Of a stretch of DNA of 24,666 nucleotides, positions 12,840 through 20,077 are shown in pieces (positions within the stretch are counted from its first letter, which is position 1; each line of letters starts with the position of its first letter). The stretch covers positions 1 through 24,666 of the IMG/VR virus record IMGVR_UViG_3300014501_000424; one strand, given 5' to 3'. The position numbers and the translations under genes were made by a program. Below the pieces are notes generated by a model. That model saw only the letters and a program-made list of their open reading frames with translations. It was not told where the DNA came from and searched no databases. Origin of the DNA: a virus.

Positions 12840-15011
12840 ATGACATTAGTAGGCGAGTACGGAAAGGGGTGGGGCGGTGATAAAAAACAACTACTCCAAC
12901 AATTTGAGCTAACAGTATTTGCGGCGGCGAAGAAACACGCGGCACGTATTGCGGGGGTTCGCCTTCGACTTTATACGCATACGCTTAGCGACAATACCCG
13001 ACGGCTTGGAAAGATTGAAACGAAGGGATTGAACTTCTGGGAACGGGAAACCCTAGTCAAACGATGCGAGACAAAATATCTAAACACTGGACAAGACCTA
13101 GCAGAAGTGATGAAGCACCCTGCGATAGATTTGCTCCACAAGCCGAACCCTGTTCAGCACGGCCGCGAGCTATTCACGTATATTGAACTAGAACGGGCAA
13201 TCAGTGGTAGCGTCTATATCCATCACATTGACTATCAAGGCGTACCCGCGATCCTATGGCTTCTGCCTTCCTATCTCGTCAAGGTGAATCAGGGGGATGA
13301 TGGGTTTCCCGATGAATACCGATTCGGGAACGCAAGCTTCAAGCCAAAAGAAATGCTTGTCGATACGACCGAGAACTTATACGCACCGTACAGCGGTCTT
13401 CCAGGGCAATCCCCTGTTAAAGCCGTAATGAAGGTACTCGGCTTGCAGTATGACGTAATCGGCAAACTTAGTTCGCTCCTACGCTCCCCGCGTGCTTCGA
13501 TGATCCTTCGCCCCAAGTCCGAGTTTAATTCGCTTTCGGACGAAACAAGGGAACTATGGCACCGACAAGCCGCACAATTTAAGTCGTCGATGGAAAACGA
13601 CATAATGATTTTGGATGAAGACGCGGAAGCGACTATCCTTAATGCCATACCCGCCGATTTGAGTGCGATAGAGATAATGAAACTGGTCGAACGCGAAGTA
13701 GCGAAGGCGTTCGGAATGAACCTTACAATCTTGGTAGGCGGTGGGGAACAAGCGAATCGGGCACACTACCAAGCGGCCGTTTCGGAATGGCTACAAGGGG
13801 GCATTCACTCCCGCTTAATGGAACTAGAAGAATGGTTAAACTACAAATATCTTCCCCTGTTCCCTGATAGTGAGGATTTGTTTTTCGCCTTTGATGATCC
13901 CGAACCGAAGAGCGAAATAGATCAAATGAATCTGTATGTTACCGGAGCAGGCGGGCCAGTCATCACCGTCGACGAATCACGCAGCGCCCTCGGGTTTCCG
14001 CCCCTTCCAGATTCGCAGGGGACGCGATTACGGGAACTCGTCACCGAACAACCAGGCGACGAGGGGAGCGGGCCGACACCGGAGGGCGACGGAAGCGACC
14101 GTGAAGACGAGCCACTGTTACCGCTCGACGATGCCCGCTCAATCGTCGCCAGCGTCGTCAAGGGGGAGCTACCCCGCGACAGTGGGATTGAATTGCTTCG
14201 CACCTACGGAATGCCCCTGGAACGAGCTACGAAGATTATGGGCAGTGCTGGAATGCGGAAGACCCCCGCACGGCGTACCAACGTCCCACCAAACGGAAGC
14301 CAACTAATCCCGATCCTCCGCAAGCACTTTCAGGAATGGCGTAAAGCGGCACTTGCGGCAGTCCATAAATCGGCGACAGGAATTGAGCGGAAGGACATTG
14401 ACGGGGGAATCGTCGTCAAGGGTTTGCCCGATGCCTTCGTTCCCGTTGGCGATTGGGATGCATCCTTAGCTGCCGATGCCTTCCCAGTTATTTCAATGAT
14501 CTTCAAGGATGGCGGGAACAAACTACTCGGTAGGGTAGGTGCAAGCCCGAAAGTGTATGACGTGTTTAATCCCAAGGCGGCGGAGTACGCCCGTCAGGCG
14601 ACGTTGGATTTCGCAAAATCCACAATGGATTCGACAACGAAGGACTTGAACCAAGCACTCGCCGAAACTAGGGAAGCCATTGCGAGCGGCTTGGAAGTAG
14701 GCAGCACCGTCAATGAATTGAGCGACCGAGTAGGCGAGATTTTCGACGGCTTGGAAGATAGCCGATGCAAGATGATCGCTCAAACCGAATCGGCAAGAGC
14801 ATACAATTTCGGCCTAAGAGACAGTGCGAAAGAATCGGGTGTAGTGAAGGAATTACGTTGGCTTACAACGTCCGATCCATGTCCGGTTTGCTTGGAATTG
14901 GAGGGCACACTAATTCCGCTCGATTCGGATGATCTGCCCCCCCAGCACTGCAATTGTTTCTGCTGCCTTGAAGAAATCATTGACGAGAGCGTACTAGATG
15001 ATGCTGGCTAA
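12840..15011 (+). CDS. Portal protein fused to MuF-like head morphogenesis domain
   Basis: ATG 12840 follows AGGGGGAGC; the product has 723 residues. Residues 1-~400 have portal features: a helical N-terminus, LLHKPNPVQHGRELF, the PVKAVMKVLGL helix, IDQMNLYVTGAGG and DESRSALGFPPL. Portals form the dodecameric ring at the tail vertex through which DNA passes. A low-complexity acidic linker (~410-450) leads to a helical segment. Residues ~560-712 match MuF/SPP1 gp7-like proteins: MIAQTESARAYNFG, LRWLTTSDPCPVC and the terminal PPQHCNCFC. CPVC (681-684) and HCNC (703-706) could bind a metal. MuF proteins are minor head proteins that act near the portal and may leave with the DNA. They are usually separate genes, so this fusion is notable. 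The stop overlaps the antisense HNH gene by four bases. Confidence 0.85.
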   Translation: MTLVGEYGKGWGGDKKQLLQQFELTVFAAAKKHAARIAGVRLRLYTHTLSDNTRRLGKIETKGLNFWERETLVKRCETKYLNTGQDLAEVMKHPAIDLLHKPNPVQHGRELFTYIELERAISGSVYIHHIDYQGVPAILWLLPSYLVKVNQGDDGFPDEYRFGNASFKPKEMLVDTTENLYAPYSGLPGQSPVKAVMKVLGLQYDVIGKLSSLLRSPRASMILRPKSEFNSLSDETRELWHRQAAQFKSSMENDIMILDEDAEATILNAIPADLSAIEIMKLVEREVAKAFGMNLTILVGGGEQANRAHYQAAVSEWLQGGIHSRLMELEEWLNYKYLPLFPDSEDLFFAFDDPEPKSEIDQMNLYVTGAGGPVITVDESRSALGFPPLPDSQGTRLRELVTEQPGDEGSGPTPEGDGSDREDEPLLPLDDARSIVASVVKGELPRDSGIELLRTYGMPLERATKIMGSAGMRKTPARRTNVPPNGSQLIPILRKHFQEWRKAALAAVHKSATGIERKDIDGGIVVKGLPDAFVPVGDWDASLAADAFPVISMIFKDGGNKLLGRVGASPKVYDVFNPKAAEYARQATLDFAKSTMDSTTKDLNQALAETREAIASGLEVGSTVNELSDRVGEIFDGLEDSRCKMIAQTESARAYNFGLRDSAKESGVVKELRWLTTSDPCPVCLELEGTLIPLDSDDLPPQHCNCFCCLEEIIDESVLDDAG

Positions 15012-15604
15012 CCTTGTTTCTTCGGCTTCGTAGTCAATGCCTCTTCAACTGACCATCCATCTAAAAGACGGTCCTTGATTATTGTCCGCTTCACCCCTAG
15101 ATGCCTTGCCCATTCCGCTATCGTCCTTCGCTCACCCGCAAAGTCCAGATAATGAAATCGCTTTGCTTCCGTCGTCAATGCCTTTTCAAGTGGCCAGCCC
15201 CGATTTAATCTATCCCTAAGCGTATGCTTATGCACGCCGATTTCCCTTGCCCATTGCGTTACGGTCTGCCGCCGTCCCTTGTATTCAATGAAGCGATTAC
15301 GGGAAGTATTGTTGTGTTGCTCCGTCATCGTCGCAAGCCGTACATTTGCAGGCGTATAGTTCCCGTCGTTGTCCTTTCGCTCAATCGTCAATCCGTCCGG
15401 TATCTCGCCAAGGTCTTCTAGGAAGTTTGCGAAGTCCTGCCACCGCTCGCAAACCTTAATGCCCCTGCCACCATATCGATCGTAGTGGTCGTGCTTCTCA
15501 TTCTGGCAACGTGCCTTCATGCCTTGCCATATCTGATAAGTCCTACTCGCCCGCTCCCCTATTGCTCGGCTTGCGTGTCCATGTTTAACGTGTTTGCTAG
15601 TCAT
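15008..15604 (-). CDS. HNH-type homing endonuclease-like protein with two C-terminal helix-turn-helix units
   Basis: ATG 15604 follows AGGAC at short spacing; 198 residues. Residues ~22-100 carry the phage HNH-like block (YQIWQGMKARC, YGGRGIKVCERWQDFANF, NDGNYTP). It resembles the 3876-4382 protein but lacks its zinc-ribbon-like domain. Two positions differ from that relative: SIDR becomes TIER, and NCRWA becomes NVRLA. Residues ~107-145 and ~154-192 are two copies of a helix-turn-helix unit (TVTQWAREIGVHKHTLRDRL and TIAEWARHLGVKRTIIKDRL), each ending GW-x-ExALTT, as in DNA-binding tails of homing endonucleases. It lies antisense in the middle of the head genes and overlaps the portal stop by four bases, as expected of a selfish insertion. 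It may be active or partly decayed. Confidence 0.8.
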   Translation of the reverse strand: MTSKHVKHGHASRAIGERASRTYQIWQGMKARCQNEKHDHYDRYGGRGIKVCERWQDFANFLEDLGEIPDGLTIERKDNDGNYTPANVRLATMTEQHNNTSRNRFIEYKGRRQTVTQWAREIGVHKHTLRDRLNRGWPLEKALTTEAKRFHYLDFAGERRTIAEWARHLGVKRTIIKDRLLDGWSVEEALTTKPKKQG

Positions 15605-15667
15605 GTCCTACAGTTTAACATAAAAAGCACCGATAGCAATATAAATACATTGAGCGGAGGACTAATC

Positions 15668-15841
15668 ATGCTTGACCAAAACCTACTAGAAGCACTCGAC
15701 GACGTAAGAGCGAAATGCAATCGGGCGACCATCGGCTACCAAGATGCAATGCGAATCATCAAAAGCCATTTCGAGCCATACGACAAGACGGACATAATCC
15801 AACCAAAAGAGAAGTTCGGGGAGACGGAGTACATTGAGTAA
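15668..15841 (+). CDS. Small hypothetical protein (57 aa)
   Basis: ATG 15668 follows GCGGAGGAC, the best ribosome site in the window, which rules out the longer upstream frame. The 57 residues (MLDQNLLEALDDVRAKC, YQDAMRIIKSHFEPYD) are probably two helices. No family was recognised. It restarts the plus-strand series after the antisense HNH gene and overlaps the next gene by eight bases. Confidence 0.65.
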   Translation: MLDQNLLEALDDVRAKCNRATIGYQDAMRIIKSHFEPYDKTDIIQPKEKFGETEYIE

Positions 15842-16025
15842 GAATATCATTTGGGCAGAATGCTATATGAAGGGAGACGATACCGACGCGATCGCTAGAA
15901 GGTTCTTCAACTACAATCCATATCAGGAATCGAGACACAAGGCGGGACAACTCCATTGGAGTAGGCGACCGTGCGGGGATCAGGATTGTTGGGTACTCCG
16001 CTTGACGGAGAAGGTGGAAGAATGA
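15834..16025 (+). CDS. Small hypothetical protein, TTG start (63 aa)
   Basis: The likely start is TTG at 15834, five bases after GGAG and overlapping the previous stop. The 63 residues (SKNIIWAECYMKGDDTDAIARRFF) have aromatic and charged residues and a paired cysteine region (RRPCGDQDCW) but no known domain. Its stop overlaps the next start in an ATGA junction, so it belongs to the same translated series. Confidence 0.55.
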   Translation: MSKNIIWAECYMKGDDTDAIARRFFNYNPYQESRHKAGQLHWSRRPCGDQDCWVLRLTEKVEE

Positions 16026-16384
16026 GCGGAGAAATGAAATGGGACGGGGAGCGATACGCGGCGAAGGTGCAACGTAGTCAAGAAACGAAAATGAAAGTGA
16101 TAGTACGGGAAGTGCGAAACGAAGTGATACAAAACATATCCACCAAAGGGCCGCCCCCGTCTGATCCAGGGAATCCCCCGCATACTTTGACGGGGCACCT
16201 ACGGCGTAGTATCGCCACCGATGTAGATGTTGAAGATGGGGAGGTAGTCGGGTACGTGGGGACGAATGTAAAATACGCTCGGCGATTGGAACTCCCTACC
16301 GAGTTGAACCGTAGCTACCTACTGTATTCGTGGAATCGGATAAAGGACGACATCGCCCGAATTGCGAAAGGAAAGATTGAGTAG
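16022..16384 (+). CDS. HK97 gp10-like minor head/tail-joining protein
   Basis: ATG 16022 follows GGTGGAAGA and overlaps the previous stop (ATGA); 120 residues. The centre HTLTGHLRRSIATDV followed by VVGYVGTNVKYARRLE is the hallmark of HK97 gp10-type proteins, which have TGxLRxSI, then VGTxVxYAxxxExG. Family members occur at the head-tail junction or act in tail completion. Its place between small head genes and the protease is earlier than usual for gp10, which normally lies after the capsid gene. A second completion protein is encoded at 21659. Confidence 0.75.
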   Translation: MSGEMKWDGERYAAKVQRSQETKMKVIVREVRNEVIQNISTKGPPPSDPGNPPHTLTGHLRRSIATDVDVEDGEVVGYVGTNVKYARRLELPTELNRSYLLYSWNRIKDDIARIAKGKIE

Positions 16385-16398
16385 AGGATAAATACATT

Positions 16399-17226
16399 AT
16401 GGAACAGATAAAAAACGAATGGTACGGGCGACACGGATACAAGTCCTTTACCTTCGACGGCTACACGATACCGATGAAGGACGATGGTTTTGATAAGGAA
16501 CTTGAAACGCTCTTGAAGGAAGCGGACGATAAAGGACTACACTACAAGCGGGAATGGATCGGATTCGACGGCGTTGAATGTAAGGCGGCTACTGATGAAG
16601 AGCCGCAAAAGAAAGTGCTGCTTACCGCGAGCACTTCGGACGTTGATTCCGACCGCGACATAGTGCTTGCAAAAGGGATTTCGTTGGCAAGATATAGGAA
16701 GAACCCTGTTTTACTATGGTCGCACAATTCGGAACTCCCGCCAGTCGGAAAAGCACTATGGACTAAGGTAGTCGATGGGAAGTTAAAGCAGGAAGCCGTC
16801 ATTGCCAAGCGACCAGCCGACCTACCGCCTACCGTGGAATGGTTCGCGTCAACCATTTATGCACTTATCGAGGAAGGCATATTGAAAGGCGTTAGCATAG
16901 GTTTCTTGCCTCTTAATTATCGAGATATATCGGAGAAGGAACTTATAGCGAATCCACATTGGGCGAGTGGTCGTAGGATATTGGATAAAAGTTTGTTACT
17001 TGAAGTATCGTTCGTGAGTATGCCTAGCAATGAAAATGCCCTTTGTGAAGCGGTCACTAAGGGACTACACAAAAAGGATCACTTGTCCGAACTTGGGTTC
17101 GATGTACCTATGTCCGATCCTATGGAATACACCTGGACGGCTTCTGACCTATTCATCCCGACAAGGGAAGTAGTCCTTACGCAGGAACAGAAGGAAACAA
17201 ATCTCTTGAAGAAAAAGTGTTTGTGA
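16399..17226 (+). CDS. Prohead protease (HK97/U35-like serine protease)
   Basis: ATG 16399, 275 residues. The core has STSDVDSDRDIVLAKGI, then NPVLLWSHN with the catalytic His109, KGVSIGFLP with the catalytic Ser166, and LLLEVSFVSMPSNENA with Glu202 in the usual third position. These enzymes cleave the scaffolding part of the capsid protein and other inner proteins during head maturation. The N-terminal ~60 residues and the C-terminal ~50 (TWTASDLFIPTREVVLT) lie outside the protease fold and may act in scaffolding or self-cleavage. It precedes the capsid gene by a 229-base leader containing two terminator-like hairpins. Confidence 0.9.
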   Translation: MEQIKNEWYGRHGYKSFTFDGYTIPMKDDGFDKELETLLKEADDKGLHYKREWIGFDGVECKAATDEEPQKKVLLTASTSDVDSDRDIVLAKGISLARYRKNPVLLWSHNSELPPVGKALWTKVVDGKLKQEAVIAKRPADLPPTVEWFASTIYALIEEGILKGVSIGFLPLNYRDISEKELIANPHWASGRRILDKSLLLEVSFVSMPSNENALCEAVTKGLHKKDHLSELGFDVPMSDPMEYTWTASDLFIPTREVVLTQEQKETNLLKKKCL

Positions 17227-17266
17227 TGCGTAAATAATGTGGATTGTAATCTATTCATAGCAAAAC

Positions 17267-17309
17267 AAGCCGGCCCTTTCTGTTGAGCCATTAGGGGACG
17301 GCTTTTTTT
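17267..17309 (+). terminator. Rho-independent terminator after the protease gene
   Basis: AAGCCGGCCC (17267-17276) pairs with GGGGACGGCTT, with one mismatch, around a loop of about 17 bases, and is followed by seven T. It lies 40 bases past the protease stop and should reduce read-through into the capsid gene. Confidence 0.7.
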
Positions 17310-17340
17310 GTTTCATTTTCTAAGGTAGGTGCATAGATAC

Positions 17341-17440
17341 TTGGTCGGCGTATCAGTCGGAGTCGAGTGATCTATCAGGCGAAAGCCGGAGATTAGACAC
17401 CCTTACTAGGCGGAGATTACGAGGCGTAATCTTTTTTTAT
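17341..17440 (+). promoter_or_regulatory. Structured leader of the capsid gene
   Basis: Between two terminator-like hairpins lies a ~70-base stretch with a GGC-GAAA-GCC tetraloop hairpin (about 17378-17387). It also has two copies of CGGAGATTA (17387-17395 and 17411-17419), the second forming the 5' arm of the final hairpin. The arrangement resembles an attenuator or structured 5' leader. No known riboswitch class was recognised. A promoter for the capsid gene may lie here too, but no clear -10/-35 pair was seen. Confidence 0.45.
17414..17438 (+). terminator. Terminator-like hairpin 17 bases before the capsid start
   Basis: AGATTACG (17414-17421), a three-base loop AGG, and the perfect complement CGTAATCT (17425-17432), then a run of T to 17438. 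GAGGG, the capsid ribosome site, follows at once. This is a canonical terminator shape, placed where it would act on the capsid transcript itself. Confidence 0.75.
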
Positions 17441-17455
17441 AGTGAGGGTAATACT

Positions 17456-18928
17456 ATGCCTACTGAACCAGTGGCAGCAAACGAGCCGTCGAACGACGAG
17501 CTATTCAACAAACTCGCATACCGAGTAGAAACTAAACTAGCCGAGAAAGCCGCGACATTCGGCGAAACAAACAAGAGCGAAATCGAAGAGCTACGCAAGG
17601 AAGTAGCTCTAATGAAAAAGTCCCCGCCTAACTACGCGGTGGCAAAAGAGAAGACCAAGACCTTTCTAGGCGAGTGGTTGAAGTGCGTCAAAACTATTCA
17701 ATCAACGCATACAAGCCCGGATCAAAAGGGTGCGGCTTGGAATGAAATGCAAGACAAGTGGGATCAGAAGACCTTGCAGAATCAGACAACTTCAACGCAG
17801 GGCGGATTCTTAGTTCCGCCGCAATTCTCCGACGGTATCTTGCGAATGAGCAATCTCAATCAAGTGATCTTCCGTCCCGATGGATCGGCCGCAAATGTAG
17901 TCGATATGTGGTCGGATATCATGTATTACCCAGTATTGGATATGTCGGGTACTCCTACCGGTCAAGGCGATAGTGCCTTTGCTGGCGGTCTTGTCACTCA
18001 GTACGCGGCAGAAGGTACTGCCCCAAGTACGACCGTCGTAAGCAATTGGCGGCAATTGAAGATACAGGCGGACAAACAAATTGCTCTGGTCGAGATGACC
18101 AACGAACTCCTACAAAACTCACCATACAACGCCGAGAAAATCGTCACCGATGTTTTACAAGAGGAGCTTTACAGTAGATTTGATTGGCAAACCTTTAATT
18201 CCAACGGCGAAAACGTCCAAGGCATTCTTGATAGTGCTGGCTTGGTTTCCGTCAATCGAGTGACAGGGGGAGCGGTAGGACTTGCCGACCTAGCACACTT
18301 GCTAGGGCACGTACATCCGAGATATGCCGCAGGGTATATTTTCTGTTGCCAACCGAAGACCTACTCGTCATTATTGCAGATCACTTCCAGCAATACCGGC
18401 GGACAACTGGTCATGTGGCCGAACAATAACACGATCAACGATGTGCCGACGATGCGTGCCTTTGGTTTCCCGATCATGCTGACCGACAACGTACCCGCAC
18501 TAGGACAACCAGGCGACGTATGCTTAATCAATCCTTCGCTCGGCTACACGATCGGTATCAATCGCAATGTCGAGATTGCATTGAGCGAACACTATGCCTT
18601 TAACTTGGACGCTACGGCTTTCCGTATTACGTTCCGAGCGGGCGGAAGTGTCAATTACCCGTATCCGATTATCTTGAAAGACGGTGTTTCTGTGGTTTCC
18701 CCGTTCATCGCACTAGGTACGCAAGGTTCTAGTTTCTTCATGACGAAACCCGATCGAAAGAACGGTGGCAAGCCAGATAGAGACAAGCACGGTAAGTATG
18801 TGAGCGAAAAGGACGGGGACGGCAATGCCGTTAATCCCGTACAGTCGCAAGCGAACTTCGCCAAGCAACCGGCCGAGTATGGAGACCCGCACCGCGTAAG
18901 CGGATTAGATGGATCGCATAAAGCGTAA
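17456..18928 (+). CDS. Major capsid protein (HK97 fold)
   Basis: ATG 17456 follows GAGGG with eight-base spacing; 490 residues. Residues ~12-55 are a charged coiled coil (DELFNKLAYRVETKLAEK, NKSEIEELRKEVALMKK), the delta or scaffold domain normally removed by the protease. The mature part begins near QNQTTSTQGGFLVPPQFSD (109-126). The pattern QGGFLVP, then LVEMTNELLQNSP, DWQTFNSN and a long E-loop/P-domain is typical of HK97-type shells. Several hundred copies build the head. The last 60 residues (431-490) are a hydrophilic extension rich in Lys, Asp and Gly, outside the usual fold, and may face the capsid surface. It is set apart from the protease gene by a structured leader and is followed by a strong terminator. 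Confidence 0.95.
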   Translation: MPTEPVAANEPSNDELFNKLAYRVETKLAEKAATFGETNKSEIEELRKEVALMKKSPPNYAVAKEKTKTFLGEWLKCVKTIQSTHTSPDQKGAAWNEMQDKWDQKTLQNQTTSTQGGFLVPPQFSDGILRMSNLNQVIFRPDGSAANVVDMWSDIMYYPVLDMSGTPTGQGDSAFAGGLVTQYAAEGTAPSTTVVSNWRQLKIQADKQIALVEMTNELLQNSPYNAEKIVTDVLQEELYSRFDWQTFNSNGENVQGILDSAGLVSVNRVTGGAVGLADLAHLLGHVHPRYAAGYIFCCQPKTYSSLLQITSSNTGGQLVMWPNNNTINDVPTMRAFGFPIMLTDNVPALGQPGDVCLINPSLGYTIGINRNVEIALSEHYAFNLDATAFRITFRAGGSVNYPYPIILKDGVSVVSPFIALGTQGSSFFMTKPDRKNGGKPDRDKHGKYVSEKDGDGNAVNPVQSQANFAKQPAEYGDPHRVSGLDGSHKA

Positions 18929-18947
18929 TGAACTTCGACGAGGGACT

Positions 18948-18977
18948 AAGGCACGCTAGAAATGGCGTGCCTTTTTT
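18948..18977 (+). terminator. Strong terminator after the capsid gene
   Basis: AAGGCACGC (18948-18956) and GCGTGCCTT (18965-18973) form a perfect stem around an eight-base loop, followed by T through 18977. It lies 20 bases past the capsid stop and touches the stop of the convergent glycosyltransferase gene, keeping the two transcripts apart. Confidence 0.9.
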
Positions 18978-19935
18978 ATTTCTGATCCAACCATTTGAGA
19001 ACGTAGTTGAAGGGATCACGCGAATTAAATGCCGAGTACGAAGCGTAGTTGTATAGCCCCTCGAATGCGTCCCATACTTCGGAGCACCCCTTCAACTCGG
19101 CGTATTCGTCGGGCAGGGGATCGGGGAGCAAATGCAACACGTTCCCCGCCGGATCAAGATCGTAGCAATACAGGGGGAAATGCTTCGTCCAAACAATGAA
19201 GACGGGACTTGTGCAACAACCAGCAACGTGCCCGATCCCTGAATCAATCGCTAGGGTGCCCGTAGCTCGTTCGATGAGGCAATACAACTCTCCCGCTTCT
19301 GCGTAGTCCCGATGCTCCCAGATCGCATTGGGAGAGACGGCAAGCCCTGCCTGGACGATCGCGTTCCCATTCGGCGACCAGTCGAGCAAGACCGGCACAA
19401 GGTTCCGCTTCGATAGCTCGCGGCAAAAGTCCGCGACGTCGTAGGGGTTCAAGTCCTTCTCTGGCCCACCGCTTGCCCCCTCGTAATGGATCAGGAACGC
19501 CCCTTCATTCGGGGGAAGCGAAGCGTACCAATCATCTACCCGCTTCGCTTGTTCTTCCTGATAGGTGCAATCGTAGGTACAGAGATCGGCGATGGTCGCC
19601 AATCCGAACTCCGCGAGAAGGCATTGCGGCACCTTCGTACAAACACCGTCCCAATCGTATTCAGGGTGTCCAAACTGGATATACAGGCAGCGGTCATATT
19701 TGAGATTGTCGATCCACCGCATTGAATAATCCGTCTTCCTTGATGAAAACCATTCTTTGACGAGATCGGCGTATAGGTCGCCTGTACCAAGGGAAGACAT
19801 AACGGAGAACTCGCAATCAGGATAGTAGTAGCGAAGGTGCGAAAGGACGCAACGGAATTGAACGTGGTCGCCTAGACCGTGGTTGAAGCGTAGTAGGACA
19901 TTCTTTTTGCCGGCGAGATTGTTTGCGGTAATCAT
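18976..19935 (-). CDS. GT9-like glycosyltransferase (heptosyltransferase family), antisense in the head genes
   Basis: The chosen start, ATG 19935, gives 319 residues beginning MITANNL. NVLLRFNHGLGDHVQFRCVL (12-31) has the GxGD loop that opens GT9 enzymes. The C-terminal half has IDSGIGHVAGCCTSPVFIVW, matching the family DSGxxHLAxxxGxPVxxLFG sugar-nucleotide site. This family moves heptose or other sugars from a nucleotide donor to lipopolysaccharide core or related acceptors in the cytoplasm. Here it is embedded between the capsid and connector genes on the opposite strand, so it is an acquired cargo gene. It may modify host surface sugar to block other phages, or decorate virion proteins. 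No ribosome site is obvious. Its start codon lies 10 bases from the next plus-strand start. Confidence 0.8.
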   Translation of the reverse strand: MITANNLAGKKNVLLRFNHGLGDHVQFRCVLSHLRYYYPDCEFSVMSSLGTGDLYADLVKEWFSSRKTDYSMRWIDNLKYDRCLYIQFGHPEYDWDGVCTKVPQCLLAEFGLATIADLCTYDCTYQEEQAKRVDDWYASLPPNEGAFLIHYEGASGGPEKDLNPYDVADFCRELSKRNLVPVLLDWSPNGNAIVQAGLAVSPNAIWEHRDYAEAGELYCLIERATGTLAIDSGIGHVAGCCTSPVFIVWTKHFPLYCYDLDPAGNVLHLLPDPLPDEYAELKGCSEVWDAFEGLYNYASYSAFNSRDPFNYVLKWLDQK

Positions 19936-19948
19936 ACATATAGGTATG
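19933..19948. repeat. Inverted repeat CATAC-ATATAG-GTATG at two divergent starts
   Basis: The two arms (19933-19937 and 19944-19948) contain the start codons of the antisense glycosyltransferase gene and of the next plus-strand gene, facing away from each other. With only ten bases between the starts, each promoter must lie inside the other gene or further off. The dyad could be a shared operator, or simply chance around two ATGs. Confidence 0.5.
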
Positions 19949-20077
19949 CAATACAAAACTAAACAACTCGTCGCCATTCAGCCGCAGTGCGACGACGTAC
20001 CCGAACAAGTGTCGGCACCCGTCAAACCCAAGAAACCAAAGAAAAAGAAAAAGGACAAGAAAAAAGGTGGGAAGTAA
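19946..20077 (+). CDS. Tiny lysine-rich protein before the head-tail connector (43 aa)
   Basis: From ATG 19946, 43 residues beginning MQYKTKQLVAIQPQCDD and ending in a run of lysines with proline and glycine (KPKKPKKKKKDKKKGGK). AGG is too close for a good ribosome site. The stop is directly followed by the connector ATG, which supports a real coupled gene. The lysine tail suggests nucleic acid or acidic surface binding. The name and function are unknown; it could also be a chance frame. Confidence 0.4.
   Translation: MQYKTKQLVAIQPQCDDVPEQVSAPVKPKKPKKKKKDKKKGGK

Noticed and set aside
17341-17432. Hammerhead ribozyme or c-di-GMP riboswitch in the capsid leader
   Set aside because: The GAAA loop suggested it, but the CUGAUGA core of hammerheads and the conserved core of c-di-GMP-I switches are not present.
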